In this document: positions 12,225-22,578 of the stretch, piece after piece
Layout of the letters: every line of letters begins with the position of its first letter
Position numbering within the stretch: the first letter of the stretch is position 1
From: Cladobotryum mycophilum
Lineage: Eukaryota > Ascomycota > Sordariomycetes > Hypocreales > Hypocreaceae
DNA: 64,000 nt
Direction of reading: 5' to 3'
Assembly: GCA_036429605.1 (NCBI GenBank)
Contig: CM071591.1
Span: 4,836,001-4,900,000 of the forward strand
Notes under the pieces: generated by a model
Database searches by the model: none
The model's input: only the letters and a program-made list of their open reading frames with translations
Told to the model about the DNA's origin: nothing
Program-made: the position numbers and the translations under genes

Positions 12225-14009
12225 GGTTGATTAGTTGGTTGGGGAGTTTAAGTGTATTATATATAAGCTTGAATCAGGGTAAGCGAGTGATTATAGGCAG
12301 GCTCAAAAAAAAAAAGAGCCGCTGATGATGTACAAAGCCCGATCCGGGGTTCGCAGAGTAAGGTAGCAGAGAAGGAGGGGGGAAATAGGGAAGAGTTCGG
12401 GGCTAGGGAAAAAGAAGAGACACAAAGGTAGAAGATTTATTTTTCATTCGGTGAGTAAAAGAGCGAGAGAGATAAAGAGAAGGAAAAGAAAAAAGAGGCA
12501 ACATTATGAGCCGCTCCTACAGCTTCGGTCGTAACTCCATGTGTCTTAGAGCTGCATTCTTGCGTATGTTTTGGCCAATTGGAGGGCAAGCTCGAGATTG
12601 TCTTATTCCGTCTCCCTTTTATGACAGTATGTTCCACGAATGTAATATGTATGCATGCATCAAATAGTAGGGCTGACTGCCATCTGCGTGGAGAAGGAGA
12701 AGAAAAAAATAAAACAAAAAAAGAAAGAAAAAGGGCACCGCAGGGCGCAGATGTGGTAGGACTACATGTACTGCCAAGTGTCTATACAAAGCACGGAGTA
12801 CTGTGGGACCAAATATATTATACGGTATACCGTAAAATACGCTGTCCGGGGGTAGCTTGGCTGTATGTATGTATACTCGGCATTCAAAGGATCCTCATTT
12901 ACGGATGAATGGATGAAATGGTAGGGAGGGAGCGTGCGTTGGCAGTGAGGCCCGCCGCTGCTGCCCAGCATACGTGTTCAACCGTGTGGTCACGGAGAGG
13001 CCGGTGCAGTATGTATGTATGTATGTATGGGATAGACACAGACACACTTTACTTTTGCACTGCGAGTCTCACAATCATGACGTCGAGGGCATCCACTGTC
13101 CAGTGTGTGTGCATTGACCAACCTAGGACTCTCTCTTGAGAGGGAAAGAGGGACTTGGTACGGAGCATGCCGGTTGTTGGACGAAAAAACAAGGGAAAGA
13201 GTGCACTTGCACACATTCCAATATTGCTGGGGGTCTTGTTTCTTTCAGCCAAATCCTTTCTTCCAAGAACATCCATCCTCGCCTACTCCCGTCAATCAAA
13301 GTTGATGTGATTCTACATTATCAAAAAAGAGATGAGTAATCCCCCTTGTGTCCAATTCATCAGGCCTTCCTATGCCAGGGTGTTCTAGGGTTTACAAGGC
13401 CAAAAATGGATACTGACAACTGCTGCTGCTGCCGAGACCCATTACCACTACAATCCCTCCCTCCTACCCCTTGTCAATGTCTCGGTCGAACACGGCCGAT
13501 CTCTCTGGCTTTTTTCCTTTCTTTTTTTCGATGACAGCCTCAGAAAAGACAGCCACGGGCGCTTGGCTTGTTCACTATGCTAGATACGATTAACTCCGCG
13601 CGAATGTCCGAAATGATTTCGATTCGGATCTGAATGGCTAGCAAAGGAGGCGGCTGGCAGTGTGATATGGCGTGCGTGCGTGCGTGCGGCGTTCATACAT
13701 AGTCCTACCAACGCGTATGAGGTAAAGGGTTGGTTGACATGCATTGATTTCGATGTTCACCAAGGAGAAGAGACGGATAGAAAGTTTAAAAACGAGGTAC
13801 GATTCCGTTGCTACCCTTTATTACCCATCATTATCCATCATAAAGGCCCCGAAACACAAAAACTCCCCTGAAAAGAAAGAGAGAAGAAGAAGAGACAGGA
13901 AATATACAAAAGGAAAAAAACAAAAGAAACAGCCATAATAGGTCGTACAAGTCACACCTTCATCATCACTTTGCCTAATGAGCATCATCAAACCCCCACC
14001 CTCCCAAAC
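12225..14009. other. Intergenic region, no gene supported
   Basis: About 1.8 kb between the methyltransferase start and the 3' end of the Zn2Cys6 regulator. It contains A/G-rich stretches (12400-12500 and 12690-12735) and a (GTAT)n tract near 13009-13028. Only short domain-free ORFs are present. Confidence 0.6.
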
Positions 14010-15629
14010 TCACATGGGCTTCACCGGCTCGGGTGGACTCGCCTTTCCAATATCCCCAAAATCAGCGGCCGTGTACTGATGTCTCAGCACTTCCAGCTTC
14101 TCCCTCAAGTAGTCCCTTTGGTCCTTTTCTACCCTCTCAAAGCTGAATAGGAACTTGACTAGGTAGGTAAAGTCCTCGATGCGCGTCCTCACGTCGTCCT
14201 GGGACTGTCCGTATCCCAGCGGCAGGGCCAGGACGTCGGCGACGGTGCTCGTGATTTCGAAGAGCTTGGCGAGGATGCCGCTTCCGTGGGTGACGATGCT
14301 GGCGACGCTGTCGAGACGGCTGACCAGGTCGCGCAGCTGGACTGACAGGCGGTGCGTCGGGAAGTGGATCGATAGACCTTCGTGCGAGTTCTTCGGGGGC
14401 GTGGATCTGAGGAACCCGTGCGTCAGGCCAAACTGCCACAGAAGTGTCCGCAGCCAGAGTCTAGTGACGAAGAGGTCGACATGCTGAAGCTCAGTGAAAG
14501 GGCCCACACCAGCACCAAGCAGCATCCCCTCAGCCTCGGCGGCTTCACGCTCGTCTTGGTCGAGCTGGGCCTGTTTCATCTCGATCCATTCTGCCGATAT
14601 GCCCTGCACGGGCTCTGATGGGTTCTGCTGTGCTCTCCAATATGCCAGGAAGGGCCCATCCATGAGCTGGAAGAGGCGGATGAGTCGATTAAACCCAATG
14701 TCGACATGTGCAGGGATGCTATGATCGCTGACGGGTAAGCCAGATGGGAGTGGATGCATGACGCATGGGTACCCAGAGAGCGTGGTCAGGAACCGCTCAT
14801 GGATAAAGACCTCCCAGTAGAGCCTCTGAAATCTAGCCAGCTCGCTCCCCTCGAGCGGCGTTGCGCCGTGCGAGGCCTGTTGAACGTGGAGGATCTGCAC
14901 CATGGTCTGCGCCTCTCTCAGAACGGAGAGACTGCGATCAAAACGGTTAAAGGCCATCATGGAAATCTCCAGGAAGACACACGTCATGATGCGCTTAAAG
15001 GTGAGATTCACCTCGCAGAACCTGCTCCTCTCCCAATCCCTCAGCATCTCCGCCATCCTATACGCCTTTAGACTCTGCTGCATCAGCTCCGTCATCTGCA
15101 CGCCAATCTCGCCGTGGGCTGTCCACGGCGTCGGCGTCGTGAGGTTGATGGTCACGGCGGCAAAGGCGTACACCAGGGCGCCCTCGTCCAAGTCCTTGTG
15201 CATGCAGTCAATGGCCGCGCGGATCTCCTGCCGGGTGATGATGGGGTTGACGGGGTACACCTGTTCCTCGTATCTGTCCAGCAGCTCTATGAAGAACTTC
15301 TTGGTCCACTGCGAGTTTTGCGGCACTAGCAGGCTGTAAAAGGGAGTTCCCTCATCCTTGGACCTGTTGTCCTTGCCAGGGACCAAGGATCCGCCGTTCT
15401 CAAAGCTCAGGGCCGCTTTCGAGCTAGCATCCGCAATAGCAAGGTTGTTCTGAAACTCTCGCAGCTGCTCGACCAGGCGATTACGAACGGCGGGGCCACG
15501 CGGGGCTATGGTCCCCTTATAACTACACCTAAGGTGCAGGTGGGAGCATTGAGTACATGGCAGGCCATTACTGCATTTCACCTTGCGCACTCGGCATCCT
15601 TCACAGGCTCGAACGGCTCTGTTACTCAT
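14010..15629 (-). CDS. Zn2Cys6 transcription factor, probable maltose regulator (MalR-like)
   Basis: A single uninterrupted exon encodes 539 residues. The ATG at 15629 was chosen because it places the zinc cluster at the extreme N-terminus; the open frame extends upstream only through acidic low-complexity sequence. The cluster has the spacing CX2CX6CX5CX2CX6C (Cys 9, 12, 19, 25, 28, 35), followed by a linker containing 'RGPAVRNR', like the RGP linker of MAL activators. The rest is a fungal middle-homology region, about residues 130-500. The gene lies next to an alpha-glucoside permease and near an intracellular maltase. That matches the MAL clusters of yeasts and Aspergillus, so it probably activates those genes in response to maltose or isomaltose. 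The MalR assignment rests on context plus linker; the Zn2Cys6 call is secure. Confidence 0.88.
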   Translation of the reverse strand: MSNRAVRACEGCRVRKVKCSNGLPCTQCSHLHLRCSYKGTIAPRGPAVRNRLVEQLREFQNNLAIADASSKAALSFENGGSLVPGKDNRSKDEGTPFYSLLVPQNSQWTKKFFIELLDRYEEQVYPVNPIITRQEIRAAIDCMHKDLDEGALVYAFAAVTINLTTPTPWTAHGEIGVQMTELMQQSLKAYRMAEMLRDWERSRFCEVNLTFKRIMTCVFLEISMMAFNRFDRSLSVLREAQTMVQILHVQQASHGATPLEGSELARFQRLYWEVFIHERFLTTLSGYPCVMHPLPSGLPVSDHSIPAHVDIGFNRLIRLFQLMDGPFLAYWRAQQNPSEPVQGISAEWIEMKQAQLDQDEREAAEAEGMLLGAGVGPFTELQHVDLFVTRLWLRTLLWQFGLTHGFLRSTPPKNSHEGLSIHFPTHRLSVQLRDLVSRLDSVASIVTHGSGILAKLFEITSTVADVLALPLGYGQSQDDVRTRIEDFTYLVKFLFSFERVEKDQRDYLREKLEVLRHQYTAADFGDIGKASPPEPVKPM

Positions 15630-16637
15630 GTAGATGAATGTATAACGGAGAGAAAGAGAGAAAGAGAGTAACGTGGAGAAGGTGAGGTAATCAAAGTAAA
15701 GTGGGGGGATATGATCGTCGTTATGCGTCCTTCGTCTTCGTACTTCGTCTTCGTCTGCGTCGTCGTCGTCTTCTTCTTCTTCGGGTTGTTTCTGGAACGG
15801 AACTAGCTCATGATGGATGGCTTTACGAAACTGGCGTTGAGCTTCCAAGTACAAAGCTCGATGAGGTGAGAAGAGGTTGTATGCGTTCTCCTAATGATGA
15901 TCTGTGTGTGTCTGTGTGCGCGTGTGCTTGCTTTCTTACTTGGGGGGAGGGAGAGGGTCTAAGCTTGAGCTGAAAAGACTAGGAACATGCAAGGGACGAG
16001 TTGAAGATTCTCGGAATAAAAGCCGCTGGCCCTCTCTCTCTATCTTAGTAATATTAAATACGAAGGAGAGAGAGCATCGAAGGCGAAACAAAAAAGGAAG
16101 GAAAGAAAAAAAAATGGCACCGATATGCATGAATCGAGTGGATGAGGGGAGAGATGGAACTTGCCGGGGAGGGGGGCCAGAGGGGCCGGCTGCAGGCAGG
16201 GTATAACAAGTTCAATATTAAGGCGGCTATGGCTCGATCCGGACTGGCTGGACTAGATTTGATCACCTAATCACATAATCAATTCATTTGCCATTGGATC
16301 CTTGGCGTGTTTCTCAAACTTCCCGCCGGGACGAAGCGCCTCAAAACATCACCAAAAGATTTGTCAGAAAAGCTGGCAATTAAACAAAACAATATGAACC
16401 GGCAGACTAGTTGAAACGTCAAAATTGGTACGACTCTTGTTTCCCGTGGCATCATCTATTGTAATATGGATGCCTAAAGGTCCTTCGGTAAGGGAGGAGT
16501 TGCATGAAGGGGAGTAATACTAATAAGTCAGACGCTGAAAAACCAACAAAAAACGCCACCCATCCATCATTTCGTCCATCGTCACAAATCAATTCGCCCA
16601 ACGTGTCACACGTTTGCTTTTTTTGTATGCGGTTAAT
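15630..16637. other. Regulator promoter / permease 3' region
   Basis: About 1 kb with no gene. The region just upstream of the regulator start contains GA/TC-rich tracts (15640-15680, 15750-15785 and 16030-16075 on the plus strand) that produce spurious acidic ORF extensions. Confidence 0.6.
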
Positions 16638-18323
16638 TTACATAGACAGCTCAACTTGCTTCTTCTCCGAGTTCTCGATGCCAACTCGCTCAACCATCAC
16701 AGCCGCACTGCCCTTTTCCCCAAGGGATGACGTCTCCAGGCCGGCGTCAATCGCTTCCAGATTGGTGCCGGCAAACTTGCGCGCGCTGACGCCCTGCTCA
16801 AACAGCATGTCCAGCTCACCGTATGTGCGGCCCTTGGGCTCGGGCAGGCGGAAATAGGTCCACACCGCGCAGAGCAGGCAGGAGGCGGCCCAAAAGAAGC
16901 CCGACTTGGCGCCCCAATTCCATGCCGTGGGGTTGAGCATGCGAGGGGTAATAATGTTGGTCACAATACCGGTAATGTTGTACATGTTTCGGGCCAGAAC
17001 GACGGACTTGGTACGTAGACGGGTAGATGTCAATTCAGACACGAGAGAGTAGCAGACTGGACCGACGGTAGAGTCGTATGTAAAGGTGTATACCAGCAGC
17101 AGCGAACCGATAGCCCATTGGGCACCGGTATTCTTGTGGCCCGCCAGGGCAGTGAGGCCGATGGTGAGGAGCAGGAGACACATGGTCAACTGACCGTAGA
17201 GATAGAGCGAACGGCGGCCAAACCAGGTCATGAAGAACCATGACATTATAGTGCCAACAGCACCTAGGGCGTATTGGCCAAGACTCATGCTGAAGGAGCT
17301 GTCCAATGACAGACCAGCCTGTTGATAAAAGTATGTAGAGTATCCCATGAATGTGGAGCCGCACAGGGTCTGAATCATCCAAACTGCACAGACAATCTCG
17401 GTACGGCGGCGGTTGGATCCCTTGAAGAGGTCGGAGTATGAGATTCCGGCAGTCATCTCCTTTTCCATCTCGTTGGTGTGGACCATCATGGAAATCGTCT
17501 TGTCGACGTTGAACGGAACTTCGCTGTTGCGTGTCGTCAACCGAATGAGGGACTTGGTGGCGTCTTCAATCCTGCCCTGGCGAACAAGCCACCACGGAGA
17601 CTCGGGGGCAAGCCAAATGCCAACGATGAGAGGGATCGGCCACACCCACTGGATGGCAAAGGGAATTCTGTACCCCCATTCGTCATGGCGCGCCAGCATA
17701 CCTCGGAGAACACCAGAGGAAATGAACTGGCCAATGACCCAGCAGAGGTTGCAGTAGGTGGTGAGGTAAGCTCGCAGATGGGTAGGACATACTTCCGAGG
17801 CGTAGGTCGTCGTGAGAGTTTGGAAGACGCCCCATGGAATGCCGACGAGGATCTCGCCAATCAGGAGCTGGGGCAAGGTTTGGGCAAAGAAGATGATGAA
17901 GATGAAGCCAATGCAGCCGGTTAGGGCACCAATGAGCGTCTTGCGATACCCAAATCGATCAGCAATAATGCCGTTGACGAAGAGGCCCAGAATCTGGCCG
18001 CAGAGTGTTCCGTTTGACAAGCCGGATTGCCAAGCGGCCGTTAGTTGGTACGACCCATCCTTCCCCTTGACGCCGAATTTTTGGTTGAAGGGAGGGTAGG
18101 CGTAGAGGCTGTTGAGGAGGTTTGTATCAAAGCCTTCCATGACGATGCATGTAGAGAGGAAGATGGACCACATGCAGGCCTTTTTGTAGAGCTTCAACGA
18201 CTTCCACAAGCCCAGGTTGCGCTCATTTTCGGCCGCCGCCGCTGCCTCTTGGACGGTTGATATGTCCACATTGGCAGCAGCAGCCTCGGAGAGGCGGCGA
18301 GCCTTTTCGTTGTCCTGAGACAT
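16638..18323 (-). CDS. MFS alpha-glucoside (maltose) permease
   Basis: An intronless ORF of 561 residues, the expected length for MAL11/MAL31-type sugar:H+ symporters. A hydrophilic N-terminus of about 50 residues precedes TM1, where 'IVMEGFDTNLLNSLYAYPPF' matches the alpha-glucoside transporter signature. 'IIADRFGYRKT' is the TM2-3 loop motif (D-R-x-G-x-R/K), and 'LAPESPWWLVRQGR' is the PESP(R/W)WL motif after TM6. 'LPEPKGRTYGELDMLFEQGV' is the sugar-porter PETKG-type C-terminal motif. It should import maltose or related alpha-glucosides across the plasma membrane. It shares orientation with the adjacent regulator and diverges from the maltase at 20782, consistent with joint regulation. Confidence 0.92.
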   Translation of the reverse strand: MSQDNEKARRLSEAAAANVDISTVQEAAAAAENERNLGLWKSLKLYKKACMWSIFLSTCIVMEGFDTNLLNSLYAYPPFNQKFGVKGKDGSYQLTAAWQSGLSNGTLCGQILGLFVNGIIADRFGYRKTLIGALTGCIGFIFIIFFAQTLPQLLIGEILVGIPWGVFQTLTTTYASEVCPTHLRAYLTTYCNLCWVIGQFISSGVLRGMLARHDEWGYRIPFAIQWVWPIPLIVGIWLAPESPWWLVRQGRIEDATKSLIRLTTRNSEVPFNVDKTISMMVHTNEMEKEMTAGISYSDLFKGSNRRRTEIVCAVWMIQTLCGSTFMGYSTYFYQQAGLSLDSSFSMSLGQYALGAVGTIMSWFFMTWFGRRSLYLYGQLTMCLLLLTIGLTALAGHKNTGAQWAIGSLLLVYTFTYDSTVGPVCYSLVSELTSTRLRTKSVVLARNMYNITGIVTNIITPRMLNPTAWNWGAKSGFFWAASCLLCAVWTYFRLPEPKGRTYGELDMLFEQGVSARKFAGTNLEAIDAGLETSSLGEKGSAAVMVERVGIENSEKKQVELSM

Positions 18324-20781
18324 ATTGAAGGGGGCAAAGGTTAACCTTGAGCAATAAGGCTATGGCAGCTCAGCTCGCATAAGAGGTCAGACTGAGAAGA
18401 AATCGAGGATCACAAAACAAGCTGTGATCGACTCTCCAACTGTTGAAACGTGGGCAACAGTTTATAAAGAAGCCCAGGAGTGGGTTGATGGAGATCTGAA
18501 ACCCTTGAGCAAGGTAACATGGTGCCGCGGGCGTCCATCCTTTATACTTGGAAAACCTTCCATGCAGAGAAGAATGCAGACTCATTGACCCCAAAGCACG
18601 ATCCATCATCAAGGACCTAAGACATGTGTTCAAAACCAAGGTTCTCGAGGAGGCACTAGTCTCCCCTATTGTCAGCCACGGAGTCAAGAACCCCGACCCC
18701 AGGACGGAATAGGCTGCCCAGAGTCGTACATGGTGGCGTGTTTGTGCTGGTCCATGCCCCGGCGCTCCTTGAAGAATTCGTGAGCCAAGTCCGGGGGGGA
18801 CAGGCCGTCAACCATCCAATTTGGGCAGAGACATTTTTTCCCTATTGATTGTCCAGCCAACAAGAGTCGCGGAACGTCAGTCTGGGGGACAGCCATTGAC
18901 GTCGATGATCTACTTAGAAAGGATTCTAGAAGCAGCATGTCACTCTAAAGCTTGTATCGAGTCATTTATTCACTCAACCAGGGACTCAACAAGAGGTGAC
19001 TTTGAATTGATTCAAACAGCCAGTTTCTTGGATCATGCAGACGACGAATTGGACTGGACTGGAAGTCTGGAATCTGACACGGACGTCTCAGTCAGTCATG
19101 GGTAGAATCGGGCCTTGGTGGAAACGATGTAACTCGGCCGCCGTAGACTCACAGCGCTGGGTTGGGCACGCGACGTTGGGGGACAGAAAGCAGCTGAAGG
19201 TTTGAAGGGTTTCAAAACCCCAGGTTGAGATTAAGTTTCCCCGTGGGGATCCCGATGAAGGATGCCAGAACGATTGTCGATCTTCCAAAGATCTCTTGAA
19301 TCAGGTAAGTATCCCTTGTGCTGGATTGGATTGGGCATCTCGTCGGTCCGACAGAACCAGGTACGATCTTTTTTCAGGATTTCATGAACGGTGGGTTGGT
19401 TAGCCGAGAGCCGGAGAATATCGACATGTCCAAATTCAGCACTACGGGAGAAGCTGCCGAGGGGGCATCTGGAATCTGGTCTGCCGCATTTTATGTGGAG
19501 AAGAAGCTCCAGCACTTGGTCCCAAGACGGAATGTGAAATTGGCTGGATCAGTCTGGAAGAACAAAGCGCGCGCGAAGTCCTGACCAGCCACCCTGCAGT
19601 GATTCAAGACAATGTACGCCCTGAGGAAGACTTGTCCATTCGCACTGTCGCCAGCCGGACAGACTCGCCAGCAAAAAGGGGTGGCGTTTAGTCGGTGCTT
19701 CTTCGTCTGGCATTGAATTCTTCATCTTCTGATAGAAAGATGTCGAATCATCGAATTGGTTGGAGATACATGGAGGCTGCAGATCCTTCGGCCCGAGAAA
19801 CAGCGCTTGGGTCCAACATGACGATTAGCTCGGCATGTTGGGTCTGAGCGACAGATACACCACTCACAAGTTTGCTCGCTTGTTGGGAGAAACTCCTTGC
19901 ACCAACAGACCAATTTTGAACGGGTCAGATCAGGGGGCGAGTCAGGGGCAAGACAGGACAAGACACCATGACGAAGGTGTCGCTGTTTTGGCATGCAGCC
20001 AAAAATCTGAGCAAGGACACGGGAGGTGCAGGGAGGCAAAAGTCTCGCATCAATAGTCGGACCGTGAAAAGCCAAGAAGATAAGAAGATGGAAAGAACGC
20101 TTTCACTTTGTGTGGAGGCGAGATGCTCATCGGTCCGACATTCCACCAATCGCTTTCGCCGTTGGCTTGCCCCAACAATTCTTGGTCTAGTCCATATCAG
20201 GTAGAGTCTGTCTCGCGTTTTTATCGGTCCGGACTTCACGATAAGGTACGTACCTTTTGATCCCAATCAGCGCTCAACACCAATGCATCATCGCCAAGGT
20301 GGCTCATGAACCATCGATACTAAACGAATTCCCGACCATATTGATCGTCTAATCATCCATCCTTTTCTGTCGAATACCCATAAATACCGCGGGGTCGGAC
20401 TCTTTATAACCACTAAACATGTCCGGCCAAGCATCGTTAGCGTCTTCTTCACCTTAGTCCCCGCTACACAGACCTTCCTGTATGCTACGCGCATTCTTTA
20501 TTACTCACCGAATGGCTCATTCGTGACCCCGCGATTTTCCTGATCTGTGCGATAGATTGATGGGATTTAAAGAGAATGCTGTGCTCGCTGTTTGTTTGTC
20601 TGAGACTGTAACGGTTAATCCAACTCCATTATTGCACCCTTGTTTGCGTAACTTGCCCCTCGTTGCGCGGCTGATAATTGTTGAGATAAAGCAGCCATAT
20701 TTGCATCTCCAGCATTCCGTTGCATTGTTCATTAGAATTCTTCGAAATTTCTAAAGGCGAGTCATCTAGATCATCTTCAAA
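18324..20781. promoter_or_regulatory. Divergent permease-maltase intergenic region with three CGGTCCG sites
   Basis: This 2.5 kb spacer separates the start codons of the permease and the maltase and should hold their promoters. CGGTCCG, an inverted CGG/CCG pair with a 1-bp spacer, occurs at 19344, 20131 and 20225, each preceded by a TC or AT. Zn2Cys6 proteins commonly recognise CGG half-sites. Open stretches such as plus 19318-19584 and minus 18370-18687 lack any recognised domain. They may be relics of a lost gene or random ORFs. A G7 run lies at about 18793. Confidence 0.4.
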
Positions 20782-22578
20782 ATGACAGTCACTCCACGCC
20801 TCAAGTTGTGGTGGAAGCACGCCATCATCTACCAAATCTACCCTGCATCATTCTGCGATTCCAATGGCGACGGCATCGGTGATCTTCCTGGAATCACTTC
20901 CAAGCTCGACTACATTGCAGACCTTGGGGTCAATGTCATTTGGGTTTGTCCCATGTACGACAGCCCTCAGGTCGACATGGGCTATGATATCTCCAACTAC
21001 GAGGATGTCTACCGCCCCTACGGTACAGTTCAGGATATGGAGACTCTCATCCGCGAAACACATGCTCGTGGTATGAAGATTATGCTCGATCTTGTCATCA
21101 ACCATACATCTGATCAGCATGCTTGGTTCAAGGAGTCTCGCTCCAGCAAGGACAGCCCCAAGCGAGACTGGTACATCTGGCGACCTGCGAAGTACTCCCC
21201 CGACGGCAAGCGACTACCTCCAAACAATTGGCGATCCAACTTTGGTGGAGGCAGTACATGGACGTGGGATGAGCACACCCAAGAGTATTATCTCCATTTA
21301 TTCGCCAAGGAACAGCCCGACGTCAACTGGGAGAATGAAGAGACTCGAAAAGCTCTCTACGCCTCAGCCATGGAGTTTTGGCTCGAGCGCGGCGTGGATG
21401 GCTTCCGCATTGATACGGTCAACATGTACAGCAAACCAGATGGACTACCAGACGCACCCATCATTGACCCCGGCGCTCCATTCCAGCCAGCTGGACTCTT
21501 GTACTGCAACGGCCCGCGAATGCATGAGTTCTTGGGTGAGATGAACCAAATCCTAGCAAAATACGGAGCCATCACCGTCGGCGAGCTTCCCAATACCCCG
21601 GATACAGCTCGAGTCCTCAAGTATGTCAGTGCGGAGGCCAAGCAGCTCGATATGGTGTTCCAATTCGACGTTGTTGATGTTGGGTTTGGCCAAACACACA
21701 AGTTTGACACAACGCCTAAAAACTACACTCTTCCAGATCTCAAGGCGGCCATTGCCCGGACGCAGGCTTTGATCCGAGGTACTGATGCCTGGACCACGGT
21801 TTTCATGGAGAATCATGACCAAGCACGTTCAATTTCACGCTTTGCCAATGACAGCCCTGAGCACCGTGTTGCTTCAGGCAAGTTGCTCGCTTTGATGCAG
21901 ACATGCCTTAGCGGAACGCAGTACGTCTATCAGGGCCAGGAAATCGGGTCTGTAAACGCACCCAGGGAATCGTATCCTATCGAAAACTACCTCGATCTCG
22001 ACAGCTACCTGTATGTCAACTACGTCAAGGAGCAGCGCGGAGAAGAAGGCTTGGAAAAGGCCATCACTTCTCTACAGCATCTTGCTCGTGACCATGCTCG
22101 CATCCCGATTGCATGGAACGGCGACGCCAAGTACGGCGGGTTCTCTGAAGCGGCAGAAAAGGCTGGCAAGGATGTCAAGGAGCCCTGGATGAGGCCCCAT
22201 CCGTTGGCTGGCGAGATTAATGTTGCTTCGCAGCTCAATGATCCGCACAGCATCTTGGCCTTTTGGCGCAAGGCCTTGCTCTTCCGTCGAGAGCATGTAG
22301 ATCTACTCGTCTATGGCGACTACCGAGCCCTGCGGGAAGAGGACAGGGATATTCACATCTTCCTGAAGGAGGCGCCCCATGGTAGCTCAACCAAGGCTCT
22401 GGTCATTCTCAACTTTACCGATAAGGAAAGGACTTGGGAGCAGCCGACGGCTAAAGAGCTCGAGGTTGAGGAGGGTACTGAGGTGAAGTTGGTGCCGGTC
22501 ATTTCCACGCTTGGAGGCAAGGTGGTGAATCAGACATTGGCCCCTTTTGAGGGACGGGTATATCTTGTCAACTGCTGA
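20782..22578 (+). CDS. Intracellular alpha-glucosidase (maltase/isomaltase, GH13)
   Basis: An intronless ORF of 598 residues with no signal peptide, hence cytosolic like yeast MAL32/IMA proteins. 'WWKHAIIYQIYPASFCDSNG' opens the (beta/alpha)8 barrel and 'GIGDLPGI' is the oligo-1,6-glucosidase/maltase subfamily signature. Conserved GH13 regions follow: 'LDLVINHTS' (region I), 'GFRIDTV' (region II, nucleophile Asp211), 'GELPN' (region III, acid/base Glu268) and 'ENHDQAR' (region IV, transition-state Asp346). The all-beta C-terminal domain ends at 'GRVYLVNC'. It hydrolyses maltose, and possibly isomaltose or sucrose, to glucose after uptake by the neighbouring permease. All catalytic residues are present and the gene appears functional. 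Confidence 0.95.
   Translation: MTVTPRLKLWWKHAIIYQIYPASFCDSNGDGIGDLPGITSKLDYIADLGVNVIWVCPMYDSPQVDMGYDISNYEDVYRPYGTVQDMETLIRETHARGMKIMLDLVINHTSDQHAWFKESRSSKDSPKRDWYIWRPAKYSPDGKRLPPNNWRSNFGGGSTWTWDEHTQEYYLHLFAKEQPDVNWENEETRKALYASAMEFWLERGVDGFRIDTVNMYSKPDGLPDAPIIDPGAPFQPAGLLYCNGPRMHEFLGEMNQILAKYGAITVGELPNTPDTARVLKYVSAEAKQLDMVFQFDVVDVGFGQTHKFDTTPKNYTLPDLKAAIARTQALIRGTDAWTTVFMENHDQARSISRFANDSPEHRVASGKLLALMQTCLSGTQYVYQGQEIGSVNAPRESYPIENYLDLDSYLYVNYVKEQRGEEGLEKAITSLQHLARDHARIPIAWNGDAKYGGFSEAAEKAGKDVKEPWMRPHPLAGEINVASQLNDPHSILAFWRKALLFRREHVDLLVYGDYRALREEDRDIHIFLKEAPHGSSTKALVILNFTDKERTWEQPTAKELEVEEGTEVKLVPVISTLGGKVVNQTLAPFEGRVYLVNC

Noticed and set aside
15630..15854. 75-residue upstream extension of the Zn2Cys6 regulator
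   Set aside because: Acidic low-complexity sequence; the ATG at 15629 places the zinc cluster as in other family members.
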